64,000 nt of DNA from Spirosoma sp. 48-14 (GTDB taxonomy: Bacteria > Bacteroidota > Bacteroidia > Cytophagales > Spirosomataceae), in NCBI RefSeq assembly GCF_001898575.1, contig NZ_MKUD01000063.1, forward strand, positions 124,001-188,000, read 5' to 3'. A program made the translations under genes and the position numbers. The notes beneath the pieces were generated by a model. The model made no database searches. It was not told where the DNA came from and was given only the letters and a program-made list of their open reading frames with translations. Below, in pieces: positions 16,703-24,778 of the stretch (positions within the stretch are counted from its first letter, which is position 1; the number at the start of each line of letters is the position of its first letter).

Positions 16703-18829
16703 ATGCTTGCTTTTGCAATTATCACACACACTAATCAAGTTGAACACCTAAAACATCTGAAAATACGCAACGCCTGCTGGTTTATAGCCGCCCTTATTTT
16801 GCTGCTGATTTATGCGCCAATCACGCAGGCCCAGGATTGCCCCTCGCTGACCATTACCGCCAGCCCTTCGCTAACCATTGCCAGCAATAAGTCGGCGAGT
16901 GGCAATGTAGCGGCTATCACCGGCACGCCCTGCAAGCTGGTGGCTGAGGGGGCTACCAGCTACAAGTGGAGCACAGGAGCCAGTACCAGTGCCATTTCGA
17001 CTACAGTAGCCGGTACTTACTCAGTAACCGGTATCACGGCGGGATGCTCGGCTACGGCCTCCGTGCAGGTGGTGGTGGTAGCTCCCGCTGCCTTTGACCC
17101 CGTTTTCCCTTGCGGTATCACAGGCAACTGGGTTCCCAATTACCTCTTTTTTCACGCTGATGGAACCAACTCCTACACCTTTGCCCCCGGCGAAACCATC
17201 TATAGTTTTGGGGCCGACCCGGCCGGGGGCTGCAAGTCCCCCAGTACCATCAGCCCCATCTATGCCACCCTGCCTTCGGTAGCGAAAGTGATTGCTCCGA
17301 ATGCGATGTATGCCTATTATGTTACGTCGTCCACCCGTACCGATGGAGGCTACTCTTACATAAGCAAAACCTGCCAGAAGGTTGGCCCCCTGCAGTACCT
17401 TGCAGGGTCAGAACAGAAGTTTTCGATTGATACACCCGGCGACTACCTCATCACGTTTACCAATGGTACCACCCGCACGCTGACCATCTCACCAACGGCC
17501 GTACCGGCAACAAGCCCTTATACGGTGACGATGCTATCAGCAGCCATACCCGATGGTACGTTATCGCTTACGGCCGTTCCGGGCAGTACGGATCTGCTGG
17601 GGGATGTGACCGGGCTTCTCAATGGCGGTACGCCGGCCACACAACATGCCTACTACCAATGGCTGGCCGGGGGGAATGTGCTGGATCAGACGCTGGCCCT
17701 TTCCACCAATAGCTACGTGGTATCCAGCCCCATCTGGGGGCAAACGTATCAGGTAAAGATTCGCTCTGCTGATGAAAACATCTACAGCTATACCAGTTCT
17801 CCACCTGATCCCTGTGGTGTTCCGACCGCAGACGGTATCATCATCAGCAGTGGCTTTACAGTGCCGTATCCGTCGGCGCAGGTCAGTTCGGCTACGGCCT
17901 GTGCGGGTAGTGTGCTGAGTTTGTCGGCCAATGTACCTTATGGTACGGCTCCGTTCAGCTACACCTGGGCGGCCCCGCCAGGTATTACCCTGGCCGACCC
18001 AACGGCCAGCCCAACCACCGCAACCATTAACCCAGGGGTATCGGGTGTGCAAACCTTCACTGTTACCATCATGGACTCGACCACACCTACCCCACAGCTC
18101 ACTACCACCACTGTCAGTGTTACCGTCGTCTCGCCCCTCACCATCGCGGCCCTGCCTTCACTGACCACCACCGCCGGGCAGTCGGTCACCCTGACCGCAT
18201 CGGGCGGCCCCACCAGCTACCTATGGAGCGATGGCAGCAGTGGTGGCAGTTTAACCGTAAACCCCACCAGCACGACGTCTTATTCGGTAACAGGTACCTT
18301 CGCCAATGGTTGTTTGGTAACTGCGTCGGCTTCGGTCAGTGTGACCACCATTACAACTCCCACCGGTCCCGACCTGTCGCCCATCCTCTCCCTGCCCGAT
18401 GCCCAGTTCGACAAATCACCCGGTGCTTTCAAAGACTTCGTCATGCAGATTCAGGAAGTGGGTGGGGTGGCCACCTCTACCGGTTCAGTCACCATAACCG
18501 TGTCGGTCCCGACCGGCTACTCCATCAGCTTCGATGCCAACCTCTCCCAGATCGACGTCTCGGGTGGCTCCAATAACCCCGTAACAGTCAGCAATTCCGC
18601 CTGGCAACTCATCAAGCAAGTCGACAATCAGCAGATCTCGCTGAGCCTGAAAGCAGGCCAGTTCATTGGGGCCAACGAGCAGAGCAATGTCGGCTTGCGG
18701 TTGGTGCGTACCACAGCCAACTCAGGTTCGGTAGCCAACATCACCGTCAACGTCAGTAACGATCCGGGGCAGGGCTACGACATCAAACCAGCCAACAACG
18801 TCTACGCTCGAATCATATCTGGTCTTTAA
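16703..18829 (+). CDS. Large secreted protein with Ig/PKD-like repeats
   Basis: From the ATG at 16703 the protein has 708 residues: a signal peptide with hydrophobic core FIAALILLLIYAP ending near AQAQ-type ITQAQ, then Thr/Ser/Ala-rich domains. Two similar modules flank the middle: an N-terminal one with TSYKWSTGA...GTYSVTGITAGCSATASVQV and one with TSYLWSDGS...TSYSVTGTFANGCLVTASASV. A PKD-like domain (FSYTWAAPPGI) lies between. The end lacks a clear type IX secretion tail. The frame continues 64 codons upstream, but that part is Cys/Leu-rich, unlike the protein, and overlaps the repeat array. It is probably a surface adhesin or matrix protein controlled by the adjacent regulators; the ligand is unknown. 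Confidence 0.8.
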   Translation: MLAFAIITHTNQVEHLKHLKIRNACWFIAALILLLIYAPITQAQDCPSLTITASPSLTIASNKSASGNVAAITGTPCKLVAEGATSYKWSTGASTSAISTTVAGTYSVTGITAGCSATASVQVVVVAPAAFDPVFPCGITGNWVPNYLFFHADGTNSYTFAPGETIYSFGADPAGGCKSPSTISPIYATLPSVAKVIAPNAMYAYYVTSSTRTDGGYSYISKTCQKVGPLQYLAGSEQKFSIDTPGDYLITFTNGTTRTLTISPTAVPATSPYTVTMLSAAIPDGTLSLTAVPGSTDLLGDVTGLLNGGTPATQHAYYQWLAGGNVLDQTLALSTNSYVVSSPIWGQTYQVKIRSADENIYSYTSSPPDPCGVPTADGIIISSGFTVPYPSAQVSSATACAGSVLSLSANVPYGTAPFSYTWAAPPGITLADPTASPTTATINPGVSGVQTFTVTIMDSTTPTPQLTTTTVSVTVVSPLTIAALPSLTTTAGQSVTLTASGGPTSYLWSDGSSGGSLTVNPTSTTSYSVTGTFANGCLVTASASVSVTTITTPTGPDLSPILSLPDAQFDKSPGAFKDFVMQIQEVGGVATSTGSVTITVSVPTGYSISFDANLSQIDVSGGSNNPVTVSNSAWQLIKQVDNQQISLSLKAGQFIGANEQSNVGLRLVRTTANSGSVANITVNVSNDPGQGYDIKPANNVYARIISGL

Positions 18830-18834
18830 CCGAT

Positions 18835-18868
18835 GCAGGGGAATAGCCACTCTTGTCTATTCCCCTGC
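18835..18868 (+). terminator. Terminator after the secreted Ig-like gene
   Basis: GCAGGGGAATAG and CTATTCCCCTGC form a perfect 12-bp stem with a 10-nt loop, followed by CTTTTAT. It lies 6 nt past the stop and only 22 nt before the next ATG. Confidence 0.85.
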
Positions 18869-18890
18869 CTTTTATCCTCATCTAACGCTT

Positions 18891-19337
18891 ATGAAACAAT
18901 CGCTACGCACCAAAGGCGCTCACATTCGGTTCGATCAGCAAAAAGTCCTCTACCTCACCGGCGAAGAAAACTATAGCCACATTCACCTCACCAATGGCGA
19001 AGTGATTTTGATGTCGCGCACCTTAAAGTGGTTTGAAAAACGCTGGCCCTCGTTCGTACGAGTCCACAAACACACCCTGATCAATCCCCAGCATGCGTTT
19101 CGGGTAAAGCGGGCTGCCCGATTAACCCTACCCAGTTACCTGGTCATGCGGGATCAGACCCAACTGCTAATTTCCCGTCGGCGGGTAACCAGGGTGATCG
19201 CCCAATTAAGCTTTATGCCAGAAATAGGATACGAACGTCAGCCCTATCTTTTCCAAGCAGATGCAGGAAAAAGAATTCTGATTCCAGGCGCACCTAAAAC
19301 CAACTCATATAGGGATGCGGGGCAAATCAGACATTAA
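18891..19337 (+). CDS. Solo LytTR DNA-binding protein (copy 2)
   Basis: A 148-residue paralogue of the protein at 11331, again one LytTR domain (about residues 10-110) with no receiver: VLYLTGEENYSHIHL, LMSRTLKWFEKRWP, FVRVHKHTLINPQHAFRVKRAARL, MRDQTQLLISRRR. It has an extra tail of about 35 unrelated residues. The gene begins 22 nt after the terminator of the secreted protein gene, so it is either reached by read-through or has a promoter overlapping that terminator. With the 21-bp repeats at 16452 it is a good candidate regulator of the secreted protein. Confidence 0.88.
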   Translation: MKQSLRTKGAHIRFDQQKVLYLTGEENYSHIHLTNGEVILMSRTLKWFEKRWPSFVRVHKHTLINPQHAFRVKRAARLTLPSYLVMRDQTQLLISRRRVTRVIAQLSFMPEIGYERQPYLFQADAGKRILIPGAPKTNSYRDAGQIRH

Positions 19338-19385
19338 TCCGACTTCTCTTTTTAATACGAATCCTATGCCTCTTCTAACAATCGG

Positions 19386-20321
19386 TTAGGCCAGCGGAAT
19401 ACTCGCTTTATCAGCCTGACCAATGACGAACTGACGGGCTTCGTCATACTCTTCTGCCGTGCGAAGGTGCTCCAACATCAGGGGGACTTCGCGCGGTAAA
19501 GCCGTTACATTACGGATGTACGTTTGATAATCCATCTTCCCCCGCCCCGGCATGGTTTCGGCAAAATGGCCATCTTTTCCGTAAATATCCTTCGCATGGA
19601 CGGATACGATCCAGCGGCCCAGCTTCTGGAATGTTTCGTTGATGAGGGCCGTGTTGTTGTAATAGCGTGCCGGACTGTTGATGATATTGGCAATATCGAC
19701 ATGGGCAGCAAAGGCAGGTCGATCAATGGCTTTAATGAACTTCAGATAAGAATCCGGTCCATCGGGTAAGCTCCAACCCATCATTTCGAGAGCGAATCTG
19801 GCCCGTTTTGGCTTTACGGCATCGATTATTTTCCGGCAGTTTTCAACCGTTGCGTCGATGTATTCCTGGGTCAGGTTTCGGGCATCAGGACCATCCCATT
19901 GGGTAGGGTTGAACGACCCGGCAATGTTTACACAGGTCAGCGCACCGACCGCTTCGGCCAGTGCCAGTCGTTCTGTCACGTAATCCAGGTTTTTCTTCCG
20001 TTTTACCGCATCGGCCTCCAGCATATTTACCCACGCTCCCACCTCAGCGATAAGAACATTCTGGGTAGCAAAGGCTTTCTGAATGGCATCAATCCGGGTC
20101 GTATCCGTGAGTTCTACCTTCGGAACGTAGGCCGCGCTGTAGCGTAACCGGCGATGTTCACGGGCTAACTCGTCGGGATCATCGCTTTTCAGAAAAACAG
20201 GCCCGCCTAACCGCAGCGGGTTTTGCTTCGTCGTTTGATGGGCAACGAACGCAGGCAGTAAGACACTACCCGCCAGCACGGACGACGATTGCAGAAATTT
20301 ACGACGGGAGAGGGAGGCCAT
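19386..20321 (-). CDS. Exported sugar-phosphate isomerase/epimerase-like TIM barrel protein
   Basis: From the ATG at 20319-20321 the protein has 311 residues and opens with a Tat-type signal (SRRKFLQSSSVLAGSVLLPAF). A TTG start 15 nt upstream would overlap the previous stop. The body fits the xylose-isomerase-like AP endonuclease 2 family: a barrel with ALEMMGWSLPDG, HVDIANIINSP, VSVHAKDIYG and a MLEHLRT strand that place His/Asp/Glu metal ligands at strand ends. Such periplasmic proteins occur beside sugar oxidoreductases in Bacteroidota; the substrate is unknown. It follows the ThuA gene by 11 nt, so the two form an operon. Confidence 0.85.
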   Translation of the reverse strand: MASLSRRKFLQSSSVLAGSVLLPAFVAHQTTKQNPLRLGGPVFLKSDDPDELAREHRRLRYSAAYVPKVELTDTTRIDAIQKAFATQNVLIAEVGAWVNMLEADAVKRKKNLDYVTERLALAEAVGALTCVNIAGSFNPTQWDGPDARNLTQEYIDATVENCRKIIDAVKPKRARFALEMMGWSLPDGPDSYLKFIKAIDRPAFAAHVDIANIINSPARYYNNTALINETFQKLGRWIVSVHAKDIYGKDGHFAETMPGRGKMDYQTYIRNVTALPREVPLMLEHLRTAEEYDEARQFVIGQADKASIPLA

Positions 20322-20332
20322 AGGGTTACCGA

Positions 20333-21172
20333 TCAACGTTTTTTACCATTTCCCAGCCAACGTAATGCATCGATCAGAAAGCGGTTCTGGGTTTCGCTAC
20401 TAAACGACGATGAAAGCTCCCGGTTGGTTTTCCCTTCGTAATCGATGTCGTTATGACCCATGTTTACGTAAACCATTTTATATTTTTTGTTCGTCCAGAC
20501 CACCGGATAATACCCGCTATGCCAGATTTCGTGGGGTTTGGGTCCCGTACCCAACGGAAAGCTGGTGGAATCGATCGACATGAGTATGTCGATGTTTGGA
20601 TTGGTTTTCAGATCATTCGTCCAGCGATACCACTCATTGGGAGCCGCTTTGAAGGTTTCGGGCAACCGCTTCGTAGCCGGGTGTTTTCGATCTTCGACCC
20701 GTAAAATAGCCGATGTAGGTCGCCAGGTGTTACTTTTATACGATCCGGCCCCAATAAATTCGTTGTGGTACCAGTCCCAGTTCTGCGGGTATTTGGAGGG
20801 TGTTAGAGCGAAAGCAGCAAAATGAAAACCTAACCAGCTCCCGCCATTTTCCATGTATTTCTGAAAGGCTTCCCGTTGGGCTGGCTCGTCGGGTCGGGTG
20901 TCCAGAAACAGGACAACCTGATAGGTAGCCAGAAAGGCCGGATTCAGATTATCCCAGTTGCTGGTCGAATCATACGAAAATCCATATTGCTCACCCATCT
21001 TCGGAAACCACCGGTTGGCTTCGTGCACAAAGCTGATGTGGGCACGGTCGTTTTGGGCCGTATAAAACGCAATAACCCGGAATTTGGGATTTTGCTGGGC
21101 CTGTAATCCGGTTATTAGCCAGAACAGGCACAGAATCAGACTATACGCAAGTTTTTTCGGAGAAGATGCCAT
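20333..21172 (-). CDS. Secreted ThuA domain protein
   Basis: The ATG at 21170-21172 gives 279 residues with a signal peptide (LAYSLILCLFWLITGLQAQ). The rest is one ThuA-like glutamine-amidotransferase-fold domain: FRVIAFYTAQNDRAH, VVLFLDTRPDEPAQREAFQKYM, GSWLGFHFAAF and YPVVWTNKKYKMVYVNMGHND. ThuA proteins are linked to trehalose/disaccharide use, but their chemistry is not settled. It is a single-domain counterpart of the ThuA module in the fusion at 7360-10920. It is transcribed ahead of the sugar isomerase-like gene and behind the LytS/LytTR pair. Confidence 0.88.
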   Translation of the reverse strand: MASSPKKLAYSLILCLFWLITGLQAQQNPKFRVIAFYTAQNDRAHISFVHEANRWFPKMGEQYGFSYDSTSNWDNLNPAFLATYQVVLFLDTRPDEPAQREAFQKYMENGGSWLGFHFAAFALTPSKYPQNWDWYHNEFIGAGSYKSNTWRPTSAILRVEDRKHPATKRLPETFKAAPNEWYRWTNDLKTNPNIDILMSIDSTSFPLGTGPKPHEIWHSGYYPVVWTNKKYKMVYVNMGHNDIDYEGKTNRELSSSFSSETQNRFLIDALRWLGNGKKR

Positions 21173-21221
21173 GACATCAATTAACACATTCCTGGTATCT
21201 GAATACCTTAATCGACGGTTT

Positions 21222-21971
21222 CTACTCCATTTTGAGCACACGCCCCACTTCTTTATGATACAATCGGCCAATGGGCAGTTCCTGACCAGCTATATCGACG
21301 CAACTGGGTGTGTAGGCATTGATCTTGTCGACGGCAACAATGTAGGATCGGTGAATGCGCAGAAAACCAGCGTCGGGCAGCATCTCCTCCAGCGAACTAA
21401 TGCTTTGCTTGACCACTAATGGCTTGGCAGACGTTGTCACAATTTTGACGTAATCTTTCAGGCTCTCCACATACAGAATATCGCGGATAAACACTTTCAC
21501 CATCTTACGGTCGGCCCGGAAGTAGAGAAATGAGTTTTCGGGCGTAGCCGTTATAGGCTTTTCAACTGCCGATTCCGGCCCGTTGTCTGGTAAAGCCGCT
21601 CCTATAGCTCTGGGCTCAATCCGCATAACTTTCGACACCGCCCGTAAAAATCGCTCAAACGAAATCGGTTTCAGCAGGTAATCAACGGCATCCAGTTCGA
21701 ATCCATCCAGGGCGTAATCCCGATAGGCCGTGGTAAAAATAACCTTGGGTGGCTGCCGCAGACTACGCACAAAATCGGTGCCGAGCAGTTTGGGCATTTT
21801 TATATCTAAAAAAAGCAGATCGACGGGCATCGACTGCAACACCCCGAATGCCTGAATGGCATTATGGCACTTACCCACAATAGTCAGACCATCGATCATC
21901 GCAATGTGTGACTCAATCACAGCCAGTGCCGGGGGTTCATCATCGACCAGTAAGCAACGTATTGGAGGCAT
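21222..21971 (-). CDS. LytTR response regulator
   Basis: A 249-residue regulator with an N-terminal receiver (CLLVDDEPP, phosphoacceptor D56 in LLFLDIKMP, conserved TTAYRDYALDGF and YLLKPISF) and a C-terminal LytTR DNA-binding domain (about 145-245: ILYVESLKDYVKI, VKQSISSLEEMLP, LRIHRSYIVAVDKI, LPIGRLYHKEV). It begins 45 nt after the kinase gene stop, giving a LytS/LytT-type two-component pair. Its target is unknown; nearby transport or exopolysaccharide genes are not evident. Confidence 0.93.
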   Translation of the reverse strand: MPPIRCLLVDDEPPALAVIESHIAMIDGLTIVGKCHNAIQAFGVLQSMPVDLLFLDIKMPKLLGTDFVRSLRQPPKVIFTTAYRDYALDGFELDAVDYLLKPISFERFLRAVSKVMRIEPRAIGAALPDNGPESAVEKPITATPENSFLYFRADRKMVKVFIRDILYVESLKDYVKIVTTSAKPLVVKQSISSLEEMLPDAGFLRIHRSYIVAVDKINAYTPSCVDIAGQELPIGRLYHKEVGRVLKME

Positions 21972-22016
21972 GGAAAATAACTAGGTAGTGCGAAACAGAC
22001 TAGAAAACGGATCAAA

Positions 22017-23177
22017 TCAGGCGGTTTCTACCAGCTGAGCAGCGGAGGTGGCAGGCATTGTCTTCGTGGATTGCAAATCTAAGGTTAGTAAAACCATGAA
22101 TGTTTCTTCTTCTGCCACAATTCGTAAATCATGCCGATCTTCATAAAGTAGTTGTAGCCGCTTTTTTACATTCTGAAGCCCTATTCCTCCCCCATGACCA
22201 TCTGTTCGCTCCGGTAGTTCGCGGCTATTGATTACCTTAAATTTCAACTGATTACCCTGAACCGACAAGTCAACATGCATCCAGGCCTGCTCCAGTTGTT
22301 CGCTGGCGCCATGTTTAAACGCGTTTTCCAGAAAAGGAACCAGTAATAGCGGAGCAATCAGTTTAGTCTGATAATCGCCGGTAATACTAATTGACAAATC
22401 GAGTCGATCACCGTACCGAAGTTGCTCCAGCCCGATGTAATTTCGCATGAAAGCGATTTCTTTCTGGAGCGGTACCTCAGGCGCATTGCAGTCGTAGAGC
22501 ATATAACTCAGCAATTCAGATAATTTCAACACCACTTCGGGCGAATGTTCCGATTTATTTAAGGTTAATCCGTACAGGTTATTCAGCGTATTGAACAGAA
22601 AGTGCGGATGCACCTGCGATTTCAGCAACTGCAACTCGGCCTGTAACTTTTCGTGCTCGATCTGTTGGTATGCTTCCTGTTTCTGATACCAGATTTTTAC
22701 CAGTTTGATAGCTACCGCAAACCCTGCAATGGTCGTAGCGCCACGCATCCCCGCCATCATAGCAAAAAAGAAGCTGTTGCCCGAATACCGATTGAAAACC
22801 GCCATACGGATCGGATACACCACAAACTCGGCCAGAACTGCCGATATAGCAGCTGTAGCGATTACCAGCAGTATGGTACTCAAGACAACGATCCAATATC
22901 TTCCCCGCATCAGGTAACGCGGAATTACCCAATACATCAGCGTGTAGGACAGAAACATATGGGCGGGCATGAACAGGATCGAATCGATGCCGGAAACTGT
23001 AAACCCTTTCAGGAATGCCAGCGGCCACGCTACGCCTTCATGAAGCAGGTAGTTGGCCGGTAGAAATCCGTACGTCAGCGTAAAAAAGATCATCCAGACG
23101 GTCCAGAACAATCCGTGCCGAATCAATCGCTGGCGGGGTTGATTAGAGAAGACAAATTCTTTGTTCAGGCGTTGCAT
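22017..23177 (-). CDS. LytS-type sensor histidine kinase
   Basis: A 386-residue kinase with about four membrane helices (roughly 22-40, 60-85, 95-120, 135-162), a short coiled coil, and the PF06580-type kinase core. The H-box is LKSQVHPHFLFNTLNN with H192 as expected acceptor. LRYGDRLDLSI, LLVPFLENAFKHG and GGIGLQNVKKRLQLLY are the ATPase motifs. There is no extracellular sensing domain, so the membrane helices may themselves sense. It is encoded directly before its LytTR regulator and is divergent from the small secreted protein at 23426. Confidence 0.93.
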   Translation of the reverse strand: MQRLNKEFVFSNQPRQRLIRHGLFWTVWMIFFTLTYGFLPANYLLHEGVAWPLAFLKGFTVSGIDSILFMPAHMFLSYTLMYWVIPRYLMRGRYWIVVLSTILLVIATAAISAVLAEFVVYPIRMAVFNRYSGNSFFFAMMAGMRGATTIAGFAVAIKLVKIWYQKQEAYQQIEHEKLQAELQLLKSQVHPHFLFNTLNNLYGLTLNKSEHSPEVVLKLSELLSYMLYDCNAPEVPLQKEIAFMRNYIGLEQLRYGDRLDLSISITGDYQTKLIAPLLLVPFLENAFKHGASEQLEQAWMHVDLSVQGNQLKFKVINSRELPERTDGHGGGIGLQNVKKRLQLLYEDRHDLRIVAEEETFMVLLTLDLQSTKTMPATSAAQLVETA

Positions 23178-23377
23178 AGCTCATCCAATTACCTACCCGA
23201 AGATAGACAAACAGAGCCGCTTCACCTACCGAACGATTCGTTAGTCGACAGACGACAGGCTTCCGTCGCTGAACGGCTCTGTTTCGCCGGAACTACCATT
23301 CATAGACGGATAGCTGACGTATAGCGATAAACGATGGTAAACCAGCGAATTTCCTGGCAGCCAATTGATTGAAGCAG

Positions 23378-23385
23378 TACGTTTG
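23378..23385 (+). promoter_or_regulatory. Candidate -7 element for the small secreted protein gene
   Basis: TACGTTTG matches TAnnTTTG, about 40 nt upstream of the ATG at 23426. No convincing -33 TTTG. Confidence 0.4.
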
Positions 23386-23425
23386 ATCCAGTTAACAACA
23401 AATCGAAACACACAAGCACAAACCA

Positions 23426-23764
23426 ATGAACACACGTAAACACCTCTGCCTAACCATTATTGGTCTTTTCTTCCTGGCTGCCTCATTCGGAGCACAAGCC
23501 CAGTCATTGAATACGTTCACTACACCACAGGATGGGTTCTGGGTAATCGAAACGACCCCGAAAAGTAGTGTATCAATCGTTCGTTTTTATACCAACGACC
23601 AACGTCTGATTTATCAGGAAACCATCAGTCGGAAGTTGAATATTCGTCGCGTACAAACCAAGAAACAACTAAACGTTGCGCTTGAACAGGCTTTATTTGT
23701 TTGGAATGCTACCCATAAAGTCCCAACCGACCGTCAATGGGTGGCTATGCAGTTCGATAAATAG
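23426..23764 (+). CDS. Small secreted protein of unknown function
   Basis: A 112-residue protein with a signal peptide (LTIIGLFFLAASFGAQAQ). The mature part of about 86 residues is predicted mostly beta, with aromatic-rich DGFWVIETTPKSSVSIVRFYTNDQ and an Arg/Lys/Gln-rich centre. I do not recognise a family. It lies alone, divergent from the LytS kinase, and ends at a strong hairpin. Confidence 0.7.
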   Translation: MNTRKHLCLTIIGLFFLAASFGAQAQSLNTFTTPQDGFWVIETTPKSSVSIVRFYTNDQRLIYQETISRKLNIRRVQTKKQLNVALEQALFVWNATHKVPTDRQWVAMQFDK

Positions 23765-23866
23765 TTTGGAGAGGGCAGTGCGTAGCGTAGTACCACCTGT
23801 ATATTCCTGTCGTATCAAACCGCGTACTCGAAACTTCAAACTATTTTTTTCAGAAAACTTTTTAAC

Positions 23867-23901
23867 GTAGCGGGCGACCAGTTGAACTAGTCGCCCGCTA
23901 C
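23867..23901. terminator. Bidirectional terminator
   Basis: GTAGCGGGCGAC and GTCGCCCGCTAC form a perfect 12-bp stem with an 11-nt loop. TTGTTTCTC follows on plus, and A-rich sequence precedes it, so it can serve both converging genes. Confidence 0.8.
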
Positions 23902-23930
23902 TTGTTTCTCAGATCAGGCGTAGGGTAACC

Positions 23931-24512
23931 TTATTCCGCAGCCTGCGATGTTACCCCTGGTTTATAAAATGCTTCGACCAATTGCCGGGCCCGAACCGAT
24001 GGGTGATCATTCTGCCAATCGATACCATCGAAGGCGGTTAGTTTGGCAGGCTGGTCGTAATACACCTCACTGAGATGCTTCGCCGTGATCAGATAAATCG
24101 GCGAATTCAGTTCCCGACTAAAATAGTACGTATTCCACCCTGCCCCGGTAATGGTATTGGCGGGCAAACTGTAAATAATTACCCGATCAGCATGTTCAAC
24201 CCGATAAAGCTGGCCATCGACAATCCGGTAATCGACGCCAAGCTTGCGTTCACCCCATAAAGTAGCCATAGACAGTTTAACCTCCTGCTGGTTGGGTTCA
24301 TCCACTTTAACCACCGGCTCAAACACTTCATTTTTAAGCCGATAGCCTGGCTGGCCGGTGTCGAACCCATCGGTTAAGGTATGTGCGGCAAAATCGGAAG
24401 CCGACCGATAAATTCCATTGTCAGGAAAGGATACGCGTTGGGCATTTTGTTGGCCCAGAACAGAAAATGGCAATGCGGCAAGCACTGCAAAAACAATCGT
24501 TTTCATACTCAT
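23931..24512 (-). CDS. Secreted protein of unknown function
   Basis: A 193-residue protein with a signal peptide (KTIVFAVLAALPFSVLGQ). The body is rich in aromatic residues, with GIYRSASDFAAHTLTDGFD, GVDYRIVDGQLYRVEHADRVIIYSLP and SPIYLITAKHLSEVYYD, suggesting beta structure. No domain is recognised. It may be reached from its own promoter; the upstream neighbour is divergent. Confidence 0.7.
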   Translation of the reverse strand: MSMKTIVFAVLAALPFSVLGQQNAQRVSFPDNGIYRSASDFAAHTLTDGFDTGQPGYRLKNEVFEPVVKVDEPNQQEVKLSMATLWGERKLGVDYRIVDGQLYRVEHADRVIIYSLPANTITGAGWNTYYFSRELNSPIYLITAKHLSEVYYDQPAKLTAFDGIDWQNDHPSVRARQLVEAFYKPGVTSQAAE

Positions 24513-24578
24513 TGATGATTAAAATGAAACAAAAGAATCAACCCACTCAGGAAGTGGCAACCTGTTTACACGGTTCAG

Positions 24579-24586
24579 TAGCTTTG
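24579..24586 (+). promoter_or_regulatory. Candidate -7 element upstream of the Gfo/Idh/MocA gene
   Basis: TAGCTTTG matches TAnnTTTG. It would give a leader of about 185 nt before the ATG at 24779. Confidence 0.35.
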
Positions 24587-24778
24587 TATCATCAATCGGT
24601 TCGGGGGCGGTTATAAGCAGCTTTCCGCCTGCCCTGCAAACTTGAGTCGGTCAGATTAGGCTGATCTAAAAACGACTTTAACAATCCATTAAAAATTAAG
24701 TAGTCTGCCGGGCCTGCCCCCCTATCGGCCGGGTAAATCAAAACACCCAGCGGCTTTGTATAGAAACCTCTCAACTCT

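Noticed and set aside
22579-23028. 149-residue reverse-strand frame overlapping the LytS kinase
   Set aside because: It is a shifted reading of the kinase gene on the same strand with no domain pattern.
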